Positions 1-6,486 of a stretch of 8,003 nucleotides of DNA are shown here, piece after piece. Both the position numbers and the translations under genes were made by a program. Every line of letters starts with the position of its first letter. The first letter of the stretch is position 1. Source of the stretch: an uncultured Clostridia bacterium (GTDB lineage: Bacteria; Bacillota; Clostridia; Oscillospirales; Oscillospiraceae); NCBI GenBank assembly GCA_945918815.1, contig CAMEIU010000101.1:1-8003 (forward strand), in the 5' to 3' direction. The notes below the pieces were generated by a model. That model saw only the letters and a program-made list of their open reading frames with translations. It did no database searches and was not told where the DNA came from.

Positions 1-23
1 TATTTTGGAGTGGAGGTGGAGCC

Positions 24-1361
24 ATGAAGCGGAGGATTGTCATGGCGCTCTGCGCCGTCCTGCTGCTGGGTCTGTGCGCCTGCGGCCTGGCGGCCGTGGC
101 CGACGAGGAACCCGCGCCGGTGCAGCCGGTGAACTTCTATTATCAGGCGGCCGCCGGGGATTTCTCCGGCGGGGCCATTCAGGCGGAGGTCCGGGACCTG
201 GGACCGGAGACCCTCCCGGCGGAGGAAATCCTGGAATTGTATTTCCGGGGGCCGGTGTCCGAGGGCCTTCGTTCGCCCTTCCCGGCGGATCTGGCCGTGG
301 ACTATGTCTCTCTCTCCGACGGGGTCCTGACCCTTGCCTTCAACGACGCCTACGCGTCCTTGTCCGGCGTCCAGTTGACCCTGGCCAACGCCTGCCTGGT
401 CTATACCCTGGTGCAGTTTGAGGGCATCGAAAGCGTCTGCCTCCAGACCACCGGCTCCATGCTGTCCGGTCAGCTGTCCGTGGCCCTGGAGGCGGAGGAC
501 TTTCTGCTTCTGGACGATTCCGCCATCAACGACCAGACCACGGTGAAGCTGTACTTCTCCGATGAAAACGGCCGCTATCTGGTGGAGGAGACCCGGAGCC
601 GGTTTTTCACCTCGGAATCGGATATTCCCGCCTATGTACTCCAGCAGCTCCTGGCCGGTCCCCAGGGGGATCACGCCCTGGCGGCTCTGCCGGAGGGAAC
701 CTCCCTGTTGGGTGTCCAGGTGGAGGGCGGCCTTTGCACCGTGAATTTTTCCGAGGAATTTCTGCTGAACCGGCCCCAGAGCTATGAGCAGGCCCGGATG
801 GCGGTGTTCTCCGTGGTCAACTCCCTGACGGAGCTGCCGGAGATCGAGTCGGTGCGCATTCTGTGCGCCGGGGAGAGCGTGGAGCGCGGCTACTTCCTGG
901 ACCTGACCAAGGCCCTCTACCGGGACGAAGCGGTCCTGGCCGGGCAGATCAGCAGCGGCAGCTTTGACGCGAATCTGTATGTGGTCCTCAACGGTCAGGA
1001 GACCCTGGCCACGGCGCCCACCTATGTGCGCCGCTCCGACAGCCGGGTGCTGGCCATGGATGTGCTCAACGCCCTGATCGCCTTCAAGGGTCTCAACGGC
1101 TATGAAAATCCCATTCCCAACGGCGCGTTGGTGGTGGACCTGACCGTGGAGGAGGGCCTGTGCCAGGTGACCTTCAACAGCAGCTTTGCATTGTGCGATA
1201 CCGACGAGGCGACGGCCACCCAGGCCGTCCGCGCCGTGGTCGCCACCCTCTGCGCCCTGGACGGCATCGACCGGGTTCAGATTCAGGTCTACAACAGCGA
1301 GCTGACCCACGTGGACCTGTCGGAACCCTGGACCAGCGACCCAGCCTGGGTATTGGAATAA
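24..1361 (+). CDS. GerMN-domain lipoprotein with three GerMN-like repeats
   Basis: This 445-residue protein is probably anchored on the outer face of the membrane. It starts with a lipoprotein signal: MKRR, a hydrophobic stretch at residues 5-19, and a lipobox LCAC with Cys20 as the expected lipidated residue. Three similar blocks follow, at about 36-145, 174-285 and 317-425. Each has an opening strand of the YF/LYF/LYV type, a middle 'G-x-L-x-(V/L)-x-F' strand (GVLTLAF, GGLCTVNF, EGLCQVTF) and a closing helix plus strand (IESVCL, IESVRI, IDRVQI). This is the GerMN pattern; block 1 is the most divergent. Bacillus GerM, a sporulation and germination lipoprotein, has two GerMN domains. The role here is unknown: a sporulation or envelope function is inferred from family only. 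The start follows GGAGG with 7 nt spacing. The gene upstream, if any, lies outside the window; the gene downstream is convergent. Confidence 0.85.
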   Translation: MKRRIVMALCAVLLLGLCACGLAAVADEEPAPVQPVNFYYQAAAGDFSGGAIQAEVRDLGPETLPAEEILELYFRGPVSEGLRSPFPADLAVDYVSLSDGVLTLAFNDAYASLSGVQLTLANACLVYTLVQFEGIESVCLQTTGSMLSGQLSVALEAEDFLLLDDSAINDQTTVKLYFSDENGRYLVEETRSRFFTSESDIPAYVLQQLLAGPQGDHALAALPEGTSLLGVQVEGGLCTVNFSEEFLLNRPQSYEQARMAVFSVVNSLTELPEIESVRILCAGESVERGYFLDLTKALYRDEAVLAGQISSGSFDANLYVVLNGQETLATAPTYVRRSDSRVLAMDVLNALIAFKGLNGYENPIPNGALVVDLTVEEGLCQVTFNSSFALCDTDEATATQAVRAVVATLCALDGIDRVQIQVYNSELTHVDLSEPWTSDPAWVLE

Positions 1362-1368
1362 GAAAACA

Positions 1369-1435
1369 CCCCCCGTGCCCCTGCAGAGGCGGCGATCAGC
1401 CGCCCGCTTGGGCCACGAGGGGGCTTCCTTTTTAT
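1369..1435. terminator. Probable bidirectional terminator built on a palindromic element
   Basis: This lies in the 76-bp gap between the stops of the convergent lipoprotein and pyruvate kinase genes. The inner hairpin is a perfect GGCGGC/GCCGCC stem (1388-1393 with 1399-1404). An imperfect outer stem pairs the CCCCCCGTG side (from 1369) with CACGAGGGGG (1414-1423). On the + strand the structure is followed by TTCCTTTTTAT (1425-1435). On the - strand it is followed by TGTTTTCTTATT. Each direction therefore has a stem plus a T-rich tract. The stem is long and bulged rather than a compact textbook terminator, so termination is inferred. The core resembles a second copy at 2973-3025. Confidence 0.65.
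1375..1424. repeat. Palindromic intergenic element, first copy
   Basis: This copy shares the core 1378-1407 (24 of 30 identical with 2982-3011) and the flanking CACGAGG motif at 1414-1420. Its inner stem GGCGGC/GCCGCC is perfect, so it is the better preserved copy. It lies wholly inside the predicted bidirectional terminator between the lipoprotein and pyruvate kinase genes. The two copies flank the pyruvate kinase gene. The core is nearly palindromic, so orientation is not strongly meaningful. Confidence 0.55.
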
Positions 1436-1437
1436 CC

Positions 1438-2853
1438 TCAGTCGTACTGCTCCACCTTGATGAGGTTGGTGTTGCCGGAGGTGCCGTTGGTGACGCCTCC
1501 GGTGATGACGATGCGGTCGCCGGGCTGCAGGTCCAGGGCGGCCTTGGCCAGCTTCTTGGCCGTGTAGAACAGCACCTCCGTGGAGGGCAGAGCCTCGCAC
1601 AAAAGCGGTGTCACGCCCCAGCTGAGGGCCAGCTTCCGCCAGGTTCTGGGGTCCGTGGTGACGCCAACGATGTCGATGGGCGGCCGGAACCGGGAGACCA
1701 TGCGGACGGTCATGCCGGAGAGGGAGGTGGCCACAATGGCCTTGGCGTCGATATCGATGGCCATGCCGCAGGTTGCGTGGGAAATGGCGTCGATGATATT
1801 GCGGATCTGGAACTGGGAGGAATAGAACCGCCGGGCGTAGTCGATGCTGTTCTCCGTCCGCTCGGCGATTTTCGCCATGGTCTCCACGGCCTGCACCGGA
1901 TACTTGCCCATGGCGCTCTCGCCGGAGAGCATAATGGCGCTGGTGCCGTCGTAGACGGCGTTGGCCACGTCGGAGATTTCGGCGCGGGTGGGACGGGGAT
2001 TGTAGATCATGCTCTCCAGCATCTCCGTGGCCGTGATGACCCGCTTGCCCAGAAGGCGGCATTTGGTGATCAGCTGCTTCTGAATGGCGGGCAGCTCTTC
2101 AAAGGGAATCTCCACGCCCATGTCGCCGCGGCCGATCATGATGCCCTCGCAGCACTGGCAAATTTCCTCGATGTTGTCCACGCCGGGCTGGTTTTCAATC
2201 TTGGCAATGAGGGCGATGTCCCGGCCGCCGTTGGCGTCCAGAAAATTCTGCACGTCCACCAGATCCTGCTTGCAGGACACGAAGGAGCATGCGATGTATT
2301 CCACTTCATTTTCGATGCCGAAGAGAATATCCTGCTTGTCCTGCTCGCTGAGGTAGGGCTGGCTGAGAATTTTCCCGGGGAAGCTCATGCTCTTCCGGTC
2401 CGACAGCACGCCGCCGATGAGGGTGGTGCAGCGAATGTCCGTGTCTTCGATGGAATCCACCCGGAAGGACAGCAGGCCGTTGTTCAAAAGGATGATGTCG
2501 CCGGGGACCAGATCCTTCGTGAGCCCGGCGTAGGAGACGGAGACCTGGGCCTGATCGCCCACAATGTCCCGGGTGGTGAAGGTAAAGGGATCGCCGTCCC
2601 GGAGGGTGATCTTGCCGTCCTGGAAGGTCCGAATGCGGAACTCCGGCCCCTTGGTGTCCAGCATAATGGCGATGGGCAGCTCCAGGGCGGAGCGGACTTT
2701 TTTAATGGTATCGATTTTCTTCTGATGCTCCTCGCGGCTCCCGTGGGAGAAGTTCAGCCGGGCCACATTCATACCGGCCTGACAGAGCCTGGTCAGCATT
2801 TCCTCACGCTCGCTGGCCGGTCCGATGGTGCAGATGATCTTGGTTTTACGCAT
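1438..2853 (-). CDS. pyk: Pyruvate kinase
   Basis: It converts phosphoenolpyruvate and ADP to pyruvate and ATP, the last step of glycolysis, in the cytoplasm. The 471-residue length fits the catalytic core plus C-terminal domain, without the PEP-utilising extension of the Bacillus type. Visible motifs: KTKIICTIGPAS at the N-terminus; NVARLNFSHG with Arg32, Asn34 and Ser36; LDTKGPE with Asp66, Lys68 and Glu71 (a Glu here is typical of K+-dependent enzymes); catalytic-loop AKIEN with Lys218 and Glu220; GRGDMGVE with Asp244; ATEMLESM with Thr276; and PTRAEISDVANAVYDG followed by MLSGESA. Odd points are NNG at 124-126 where most family members have DDG, and RKSMSFPG at 153-160 where KGVNLPG is usual. 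The start is supported by AGGAGG 7 nt upstream. An extended -10 promoter lies at 2892-2920. It is probably monocistronic, since the upstream aminotransferase has its own terminator. Confidence 0.97.
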   Translation of the reverse strand: MRKTKIICTIGPASEREEMLTRLCQAGMNVARLNFSHGSREEHQKKIDTIKKVRSALELPIAIMLDTKGPEFRIRTFQDGKITLRDGDPFTFTTRDIVGDQAQVSVSYAGLTKDLVPGDIILLNNGLLSFRVDSIEDTDIRCTTLIGGVLSDRKSMSFPGKILSQPYLSEQDKQDILFGIENEVEYIACSFVSCKQDLVDVQNFLDANGGRDIALIAKIENQPGVDNIEEICQCCEGIMIGRGDMGVEIPFEELPAIQKQLITKCRLLGKRVITATEMLESMIYNPRPTRAEISDVANAVYDGTSAIMLSGESAMGKYPVQAVETMAKIAERTENSIDYARRFYSSQFQIRNIIDAISHATCGMAIDIDAKAIVATSLSGMTVRMVSRFRPPIDIVGVTTDPRTWRKLALSWGVTPLLCEALPSTEVLFYTAKKLAKAALDLQPGDRIVITGGVTNGTSGNTNLIKVEQYD

Positions 2854-2891
2854 AGGAATTCCTCCTGGTCTTGGATACTTGTCACAGCTTC

Positions 2892-2920
2892 ATTATGCCA
2901 TACTTTTGGTAATTTGTCAT
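2892..2920 (-). promoter_or_regulatory. Putative sigma-70/SigA promoter of pyruvate kinase
   Basis: On the - strand, ATGACA (2920-2915; a match to TTGACA apart from the first T and the G offset) is followed by a 17-bp spacer and CATAAT (2897-2892). The -10 box is preceded by TGG, giving an extended -10 (TGGCATAAT). Transcription would start near 2885, leaving a leader of about 30 nt with AGGAGG 7 nt before the ATG. The AT-rich stretch around it contrasts with the GC-rich surroundings. Predicted from sequence only. Confidence 0.6.
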
Positions 2921-2972
2921 CAAAATCGCGTAGATTTTTTGTGAAGAAAGACAGCATAAATTGACACACCGG

Positions 2973-3025
2973 CCCTCGTCCCCCCTGTAGGGGTGGCTAT
3001 TAGCTGCCCGCGTGGGGCACGAGGC
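2973..3025. repeat. Palindromic intergenic element, second copy
   Basis: This is a nested inverted repeat. The outer arms are CCTCGT plus CCCC (2974-2983) against GGGGCACGAGG (3014-3024), with one bulged C. The inner arms are GGTGGCT and AGCTGCC around an ATT loop (2992-2998 with 3002-3008); as RNA all seven positions pair if two G-U wobbles are allowed. The core 2982-3011 matches 1378-1407 at 24 of 30 positions without gaps, and both copies end in CACGAGG. There is no T-run beside it on either strand, so this copy is not an obvious terminator. It sits between the aminotransferase terminator and the pyruvate kinase promoter. A dispersed REP-like or small non-autonomous element is the likeliest explanation. 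Confidence 0.6.
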
Positions 3026-3050
3026 TGCGATGCGAATTTCAAGTCTGTCC

Positions 3051-3087
3051 AATAAAAACACCCGCATGGCCCAAAACCATGCGGGTG
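3051..3087 (-). terminator. Rho-independent terminator of the aminotransferase gene
   Basis: A perfect 11-bp inverted repeat, CACCCGCATGG (3059-3069) and CCATGCGGGTG (3077-3087), encloses a 7-nt loop. On the - strand it is followed at once by TTTTTATT (3058-3051). It begins 11 nt after the aminotransferase stop codon. The compact GC-rich stem plus U-tract is a textbook intrinsic terminator and should insulate pyruvate kinase from upstream transcription. Confidence 0.92.
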
Positions 3088-3098
3088 CTGCTATCCGT

Positions 3099-4292
3099 TC
3101 AGCCTCTCTTGTTGTACGCTTCAATGCCCAGGGCCAGCAGGTCCATGGCGCGCTCGAGATCGGCTTGCTTCAATACATAGGCGATGCGGACTTCGTTGAT
3201 GCCCTTGCCCGGCGTGGCGTAGAAGGACTGGCCGGGGGCAAACATGACGGTCTCGCCGTGGTCCTCGAAGTCGGTCAGCAGCCACTTTTGGAAGCTCTCC
3301 GCGTCGTCCACAGGCAGGGCGGCCATCAGGTAGAAGGCGCCCTGGGGCTTCTTGCAGATGACGTTGGGAATCTGACCCAGCTTCTCCAGCACCGTGTCCC
3401 GCCGCAGCTTGTACTCGGCCCGGACGGCGTCGAAGTAGGACTTGTCCTCAGCGTACAGTGCTGCCGATGCCACCTGATCCAGGGTTGCCACGGACAGGCG
3501 TGCCTGGCAGAACTTCATGGCCTCGGCCATGAGCTGCTGGTTCCGGGAGATCAGACAGCCGATTCTTGCGCCGCAGGCGGAGAACCGCTTGGAGACGGAG
3601 TCGATGATGACCACGTTCTCCGCCCCGTCGGCAAAGGAGGCCATGGTGGACAGCTCGTCGGCGTCGTAGTTGAATTCCCGGTAGACCTCGTCGCTGATCA
3701 GGTACAGGTCATGCTCCTTGGCCACGTCCAGCAGCATCCGCCGCTCTTCCGCCGTCAGAATGACGCCGGTGGGATTGGAGGGATTGGTGAATAGGATGGC
3801 CCGGGTGTTCTCATTGATCTCCGCCTCGATCTTGGCCCGGTCGGCGAAGTGGTAGCCCTCCTCCGGGGAGGTGGGAATGGGACGGATCACGCCGCCGGCG
3901 GCGCGGATGAAGGTGTTATAGTTGGGATAGAAGGGCTCCGGTACCAGGACCTCGCTGCCGGGATCGAGGATACAGAGCATCAGCATGCTCAACGCCTCGG
4001 AGCCGCCGGTGGTGATCAGAATGTCCTTTTCCGCCAGCTCCACGCCGATTCCGGCGTAGTAACGCTGGATGGCTTTCAGCAGACTGGGACGCCCGGGAGA
4101 CTCGGCATAGGCCAATACGGGATCGGCGAACTGCCGGAGCGATTCAAAAAAAGCGGGAGGGGTTTCAATATCCGGCTGGCCGATGTTCAGATGGTAAATC
4201 TTTCGGCCTTTTGCCTCGGCCTCCACGGCGAAGGGGTGAAATTTACGCATGGGAGAGAGCTCACACAGCTGGGCCCGTTCCGAAGTTTTCAT
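3099..4292 (-). CDS. PLP-dependent class I/II aminotransferase (aspartate aminotransferase-like)
   Basis: This 397-residue cytoplasmic fold-type I enzyme would move an amino group between an amino acid and a 2-oxo acid using pyridoxal phosphate. Visible landmarks: HLNIGQPDIETP near residues 34-45 (the N-terminal substrate loop); TTGGSEAL at 94-101 (phosphate-binding loop); NPSNPTG at 170-176 with Asn173; SDEVYREF with Asp201 and Tyr204; SVSKRFSACGARIG with Schiff-base Lys235 and Arg243; and NEVRIAY with Arg369, the usual carboxylate-binding arginine. Length and motif order are normal for the family. The amino acid specificity cannot be read from the sequence: aspartate, alanine or aromatic substrates are all possible, so no symbol is given. 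The start is set by GAGGAGG 7 nt upstream. It has its own promoter (4340-4368) and terminator (3051-3087), so it looks monocistronic even though it follows rnfB by only 85 bp. Confidence 0.93.
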   Translation of the reverse strand: MKTSERAQLCELSPMRKFHPFAVEAEAKGRKIYHLNIGQPDIETPPAFFESLRQFADPVLAYAESPGRPSLLKAIQRYYAGIGVELAEKDILITTGGSEALSMLMLCILDPGSEVLVPEPFYPNYNTFIRAAGGVIRPIPTSPEEGYHFADRAKIEAEINENTRAILFTNPSNPTGVILTAEERRMLLDVAKEHDLYLISDEVYREFNYDADELSTMASFADGAENVVIIDSVSKRFSACGARIGCLISRNQQLMAEAMKFCQARLSVATLDQVASAALYAEDKSYFDAVRAEYKLRRDTVLEKLGQIPNVICKKPQGAFYLMAALPVDDAESFQKWLLTDFEDHGETVMFAPGQSFYATPGKGINEVRIAYVLKQADLERAMDLLALGIEAYNKRG

Positions 4293-4339
4293 AGTGCAGC
4301 CTCCTCAGTGCGAACGATTAGTGATCGTAAACTTCCGTT

Positions 4340-4368
4340 ATTATACAGGACCCGCCCTGAATTTGCAA
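4340..4368 (-). promoter_or_regulatory. Near-consensus SigA promoter of the aminotransferase gene
   Basis: On the - strand TTGCAA (4368-4363) is followed by a 17-bp spacer and a perfect TATAAT (4345-4340). The predicted start is near 4333, giving a leader of about 40 nt with GAGGAGG before the ATG. The -35 box begins only 10 nt after the rnfB stop codon. A small inverted repeat, ACGAT-N5-ATCGT (4328-4314), lies just downstream of the predicted start. Confidence 0.75.
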
Positions 4369-4377
4369 CTGCTTCCT

Positions 4378-5187
4378 TTATCCCGCGCACTTTGTGGCGT
4401 TGGTCAGATCCACCGCTGTCAGGCAGCCGGTGGTGCAGATTTCCACGCAGTGGCCGCAGCTGGTGCATTTTTCGTGGTCGATGACCGCACAGTTGTTGAC
4501 CACGGCGATGGCTCCGGCGGGGCACTCCTTCTCGCACTTCTTGCAGCCGATGCAGCCGTGGCTGCAGGCCTTGCGGGTCAAAGCGCCCTTGTCGGTGTTG
4601 CTGCACCGGACGATGGTCTTGATCGTGTCGGGGACCACCCGGATCAGGTGGTTGGGGCAGGCCTTGGCGCAGAGGCCGCAGCCCACGCAAAGATTGGACT
4701 GGATGTGGGCCTTGCCGCCTTCGATGCAGATAGCGTTCCGCTGGCAGGCCTTGGCGCAGTCGCCGTAGCCCAGACAGCCGAAGGAGCAGGCCCGGTTGCC
4801 GCCGAAGAGCAGGTTGGCCGCTGCGCAGGTCTGAATGCCCTGGTACTCGTCCTTATAGCCCTCGCAGCCGGCGCAGCCCACATAGGCCGCTTTTTCCACC
4901 ACGTCCTCGGCCTCCACGCCCAGGACAGCGGCGATCTGGGCCGCCGCGGCGTCAGCGCCGGGGACGCACAGATTGGTTTTCACGCTGCTGTTGCCCGCCA
5001 GGGCGTGGGCATAGCCGTCGCAGCCGGCGTAGCCGCAGGCGCCGCAGTTGGCGCCGGGCAGGCACGCGCGGATCTTCACAAAGGTCTCGTCCTCCGGGAC
5101 CGACATGAACTTGTCTGCCACCGTCAACATAACGCCGCAGAGCAGGCCGATGACCGTCACGGCGATGATGGGAATGAGAATACTCAT
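4378..5187 (-). CDS. rnfB: Rnf complex subunit RnfB (ferredoxin-accepting iron-sulfur protein)
   Basis: RnfB is taken to be the entry point for electrons from reduced ferredoxin in the Rnf complex, on the cytoplasmic face of the membrane. The 269 residues start with a hydrophobic anchor (about 2-23). A 4Fe-4S domain follows, with Cys42, 48, 51, 56 and 74 (CLPGANCGACGYAGC). Next come a Cys-rich linker (Cys105, 108, 121) and ferredoxin-like cluster motifs at Cys134/138/144/148, Cys167/170/173/177, Cys212/215/218/222 and Cys241/244/247/251. There are 31 cysteines in all. This multi-cluster layout matches clostridial RnfB rather than the shorter enterobacterial RsxB. Start: an upstream in-frame ATG at 5247 would overlap rnfA by 46 nt, whereas the ATG at 5187 has GGGAGG about 7 nt upstream and begins directly with the membrane anchor, so I chose 5187. 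It is the last gene of the operon, 14 nt after rnfA. Confidence 0.96.
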   Translation of the reverse strand: MSILIPIIAVTVIGLLCGVMLTVADKFMSVPEDETFVKIRACLPGANCGACGYAGCDGYAHALAGNSSVKTNLCVPGADAAAAQIAAVLGVEAEDVVEKAAYVGCAGCEGYKDEYQGIQTCAAANLLFGGNRACSFGCLGYGDCAKACQRNAICIEGGKAHIQSNLCVGCGLCAKACPNHLIRVVPDTIKTIVRCSNTDKGALTRKACSHGCIGCKKCEKECPAGAIAVVNNCAVIDHEKCTSCGHCVEICTTGCLTAVDLTNATKCAG

Positions 5188-5201
5188 GTGATACCCTCCC
5201 T

Positions 5202-5795
5202 TTAACCGAACAGGTTGTCGATGACACCCGCAAAGCCGAAGAAGCACAGGGACACGATGGCTGCGGAGATCAACGTGATGGGCAGGCCCTCAAAGGACTT
5301 GGTGGGCTTGGCGTTTGCCACCCGGGACCGGACGCCGGAGAACAGCACCATGGCCAGGAAGAAGCCCAGGCCGCAGCCGAGAGAGGTCAGCAGGGAGTCC
5401 ACATAACCCAGGCCGTCGCTGATGTTGTTCATGGTCACGCCCAGGACCGCGCAGTTGGTGGTGATCAGGGGCAGGTAGACGCCCAGGGCCGCGTGGAGGG
5501 CGGGGATGTACCGCTTCAGCACGATCTCCACCAGCTGCACCAGGGCGGCGATGACCAGAATGAAGACCACGGTCTCCATATAGGTGAAGTCGATGCGGCC
5601 TGCCAGCAGCAGATGGTAGATGGGCCAGGTGACAGCGGTGGCCAGGAGCTGGACGAAGATGACGGCGATGGACATGCCGGTGGCCTGGTCCAGCTTTTTG
5701 GACACGCCCAAGAACGGGCAGATGCCCAGGAACTTGACCAACACATAGTTGTTGGTGATGGCGGCGGTGAGAATGGTCACAATCATGGCTCTCAT
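5202..5795 (-). CDS. rnfA: Rnf complex membrane subunit RnfA
   Basis: RnfA is an integral membrane subunit of the Rnf ferredoxin:NAD+ oxidoreductase. It pairs with the homologous RnfE in inverted topology. In the Rnf/Nqr family the two share a membrane-embedded iron-sulfur cluster held by one cysteine pair from each subunit. The 197 residues form about six hydrophobic segments. Key signatures are TNNYVLVKFLGICPFLG with Cys26 and ITTNCAVLG with Cys115, the two expected ligands. Length is normal for the family. The start overlaps the rnfE stop by 4 nt (ATGA); AAGGAGG lies 10 nt upstream inside rnfE. An alternative ATG three codons later is worse placed. Confidence 0.97.
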   Translation of the reverse strand: MRAMIVTILTAAITNNYVLVKFLGICPFLGVSKKLDQATGMSIAVIFVQLLATAVTWPIYHLLLAGRIDFTYMETVVFILVIAALVQLVEIVLKRYIPALHAALGVYLPLITTNCAVLGVTMNNISDGLGYVDSLLTSLGCGLGFFLAMVLFSGVRSRVANAKPTKSFEGLPITLISAAIVSLCFFGFAGVIDNLFG

Positions 5796-6484
5796 CCGTT
5801 GTCAGCCTCCTTCCCATTGCAGGACGCCTTGCCGCAGGCGGCGGCGGAGGGGCAGCCCTGGCAGCCGAATTCCTTTTTCTTGATGGCCTTGCCCTTGGAA
5901 ACCTTGTTCACCAGGGCGATCATGCAGCCGAAGATGCAGAAGCCGCCGGGGGCCATGGTCAGAATGCCGATGGGATTGTCCCTGAGCCAGGGGATGGGCA
6001 GGCCGCAGAAGGTGCCGCTGCCGAAGACCTCCCGGATGGCGGCCATGGCGCAGAGTGCCAGGGTGAAGCCGAGGCCCATGCCGATGGCGTCCAAAGCGGA
6101 GTCGATCACCGTGTTCTTGTTGGCGAACATCTCCGCACGGCCCAGGATGATGCAGTTGACCACGATCAAAGACAGGTACACGCCCAGGGACTGGAACAGG
6201 CTGTAGGTGTAGGCCTCCATGACCATGGAGACCACGGACACGAAGCCTGCGATCAAAACAATGTAGCAGGGAATGCGGACCTGATCAGGAATGACCTTCC
6301 GAAGAGCGGAAATGGCCATGTTGGAGCAGAGCAGCACCGCCGTGGCCGCCAGGCCCATGCCGAAGGCCGCCGTGACGGAGGTGGAGATGGCCAGGGTGGG
6401 GCAGGTGCCCAATACCAGCACCAACACCGGGTTCTCCTTGATGAGACCCTTCAGGAGAATGGACAGCTTGTTGTTCTTCTTCAT
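5792..6484 (-). CDS. rnfE: Rnf complex membrane subunit RnfE with a cysteine-rich C-terminal tail
   Basis: RnfE is the integral membrane partner of RnfA in the Rnf complex. The 230 residues form about six hydrophobic segments. Signatures are NPVLVLVLGTCPTLA with Cys28 and VVNCIILGRAE with Cys111, the expected ligands of the iron-sulfur cluster shared with RnfA. After the last membrane segment (ending near 193) comes a Lys-rich stretch (KGKAIKKK), then a tail with Cys208, 211, 217 and 222 (CX2CX5CX4C). This tail lies outside the core RnfE/NqrD fold; family topology would place it in the cytoplasm, where it could bind a metal or an Fe-S cluster (inference). The start follows AAGGAGGG by about 6 nt, and that site lies in the last codons of rnfG. 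The 3' end overlaps the rnfA start by 4 nt. Confidence 0.96.
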   Translation of the reverse strand: MKKNNKLSILLKGLIKENPVLVLVLGTCPTLAISTSVTAAFGMGLAATAVLLCSNMAISALRKVIPDQVRIPCYIVLIAGFVSVVSMVMEAYTYSLFQSLGVYLSLIVVNCIILGRAEMFANKNTVIDSALDAIGMGLGFTLALCAMAAIREVFGSGTFCGLPIPWLRDNPIGILTMAPGGFCIFGCMIALVNKVSKGKAIKKKEFGCQGCPSAAACGKASCNGKEADNG

Positions 6485-6486
6485 GT

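Noticed and set aside
1375..2964. Long open frame on the + strand opposite pyruvate kinase (529 codons)
   Set aside because: It is antisense to a clear pyruvate kinase, has no recognisable motif, is rich in Gly/Ala/His/Asp as expected for a shadow frame of GC-rich DNA, and its start lies in the terminator region.
2961..2995. TTGACA at 2961-2966 on the + strand as a promoter
   Set aside because: No -10 box at a suitable distance, and there is no + strand gene downstream.
2882..3124. Possible small - strand gene of 80 codons across the gap between the aminotransferase and pyruvate kinase
   Set aside because: It starts inside the end of the aminotransferase gene, reads straight through the terminator and the palindromic element, and ends at the pyruvate kinase leader; composition is not protein-like.
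3012..3794. Open frame on the + strand opposite the aminotransferase (260 codons)
   Set aside because: It runs through the intrinsic terminator hairpin and is antisense to a well-supported aminotransferase; no family motif or convincing ribosome site.
4249..5205. Open frame on the + strand opposite rnfB (318 codons)
   Set aside because: Ala/Gly/Val-rich shadow of the cysteine-rich rnfB frame; no motifs, and rnfB is certain.
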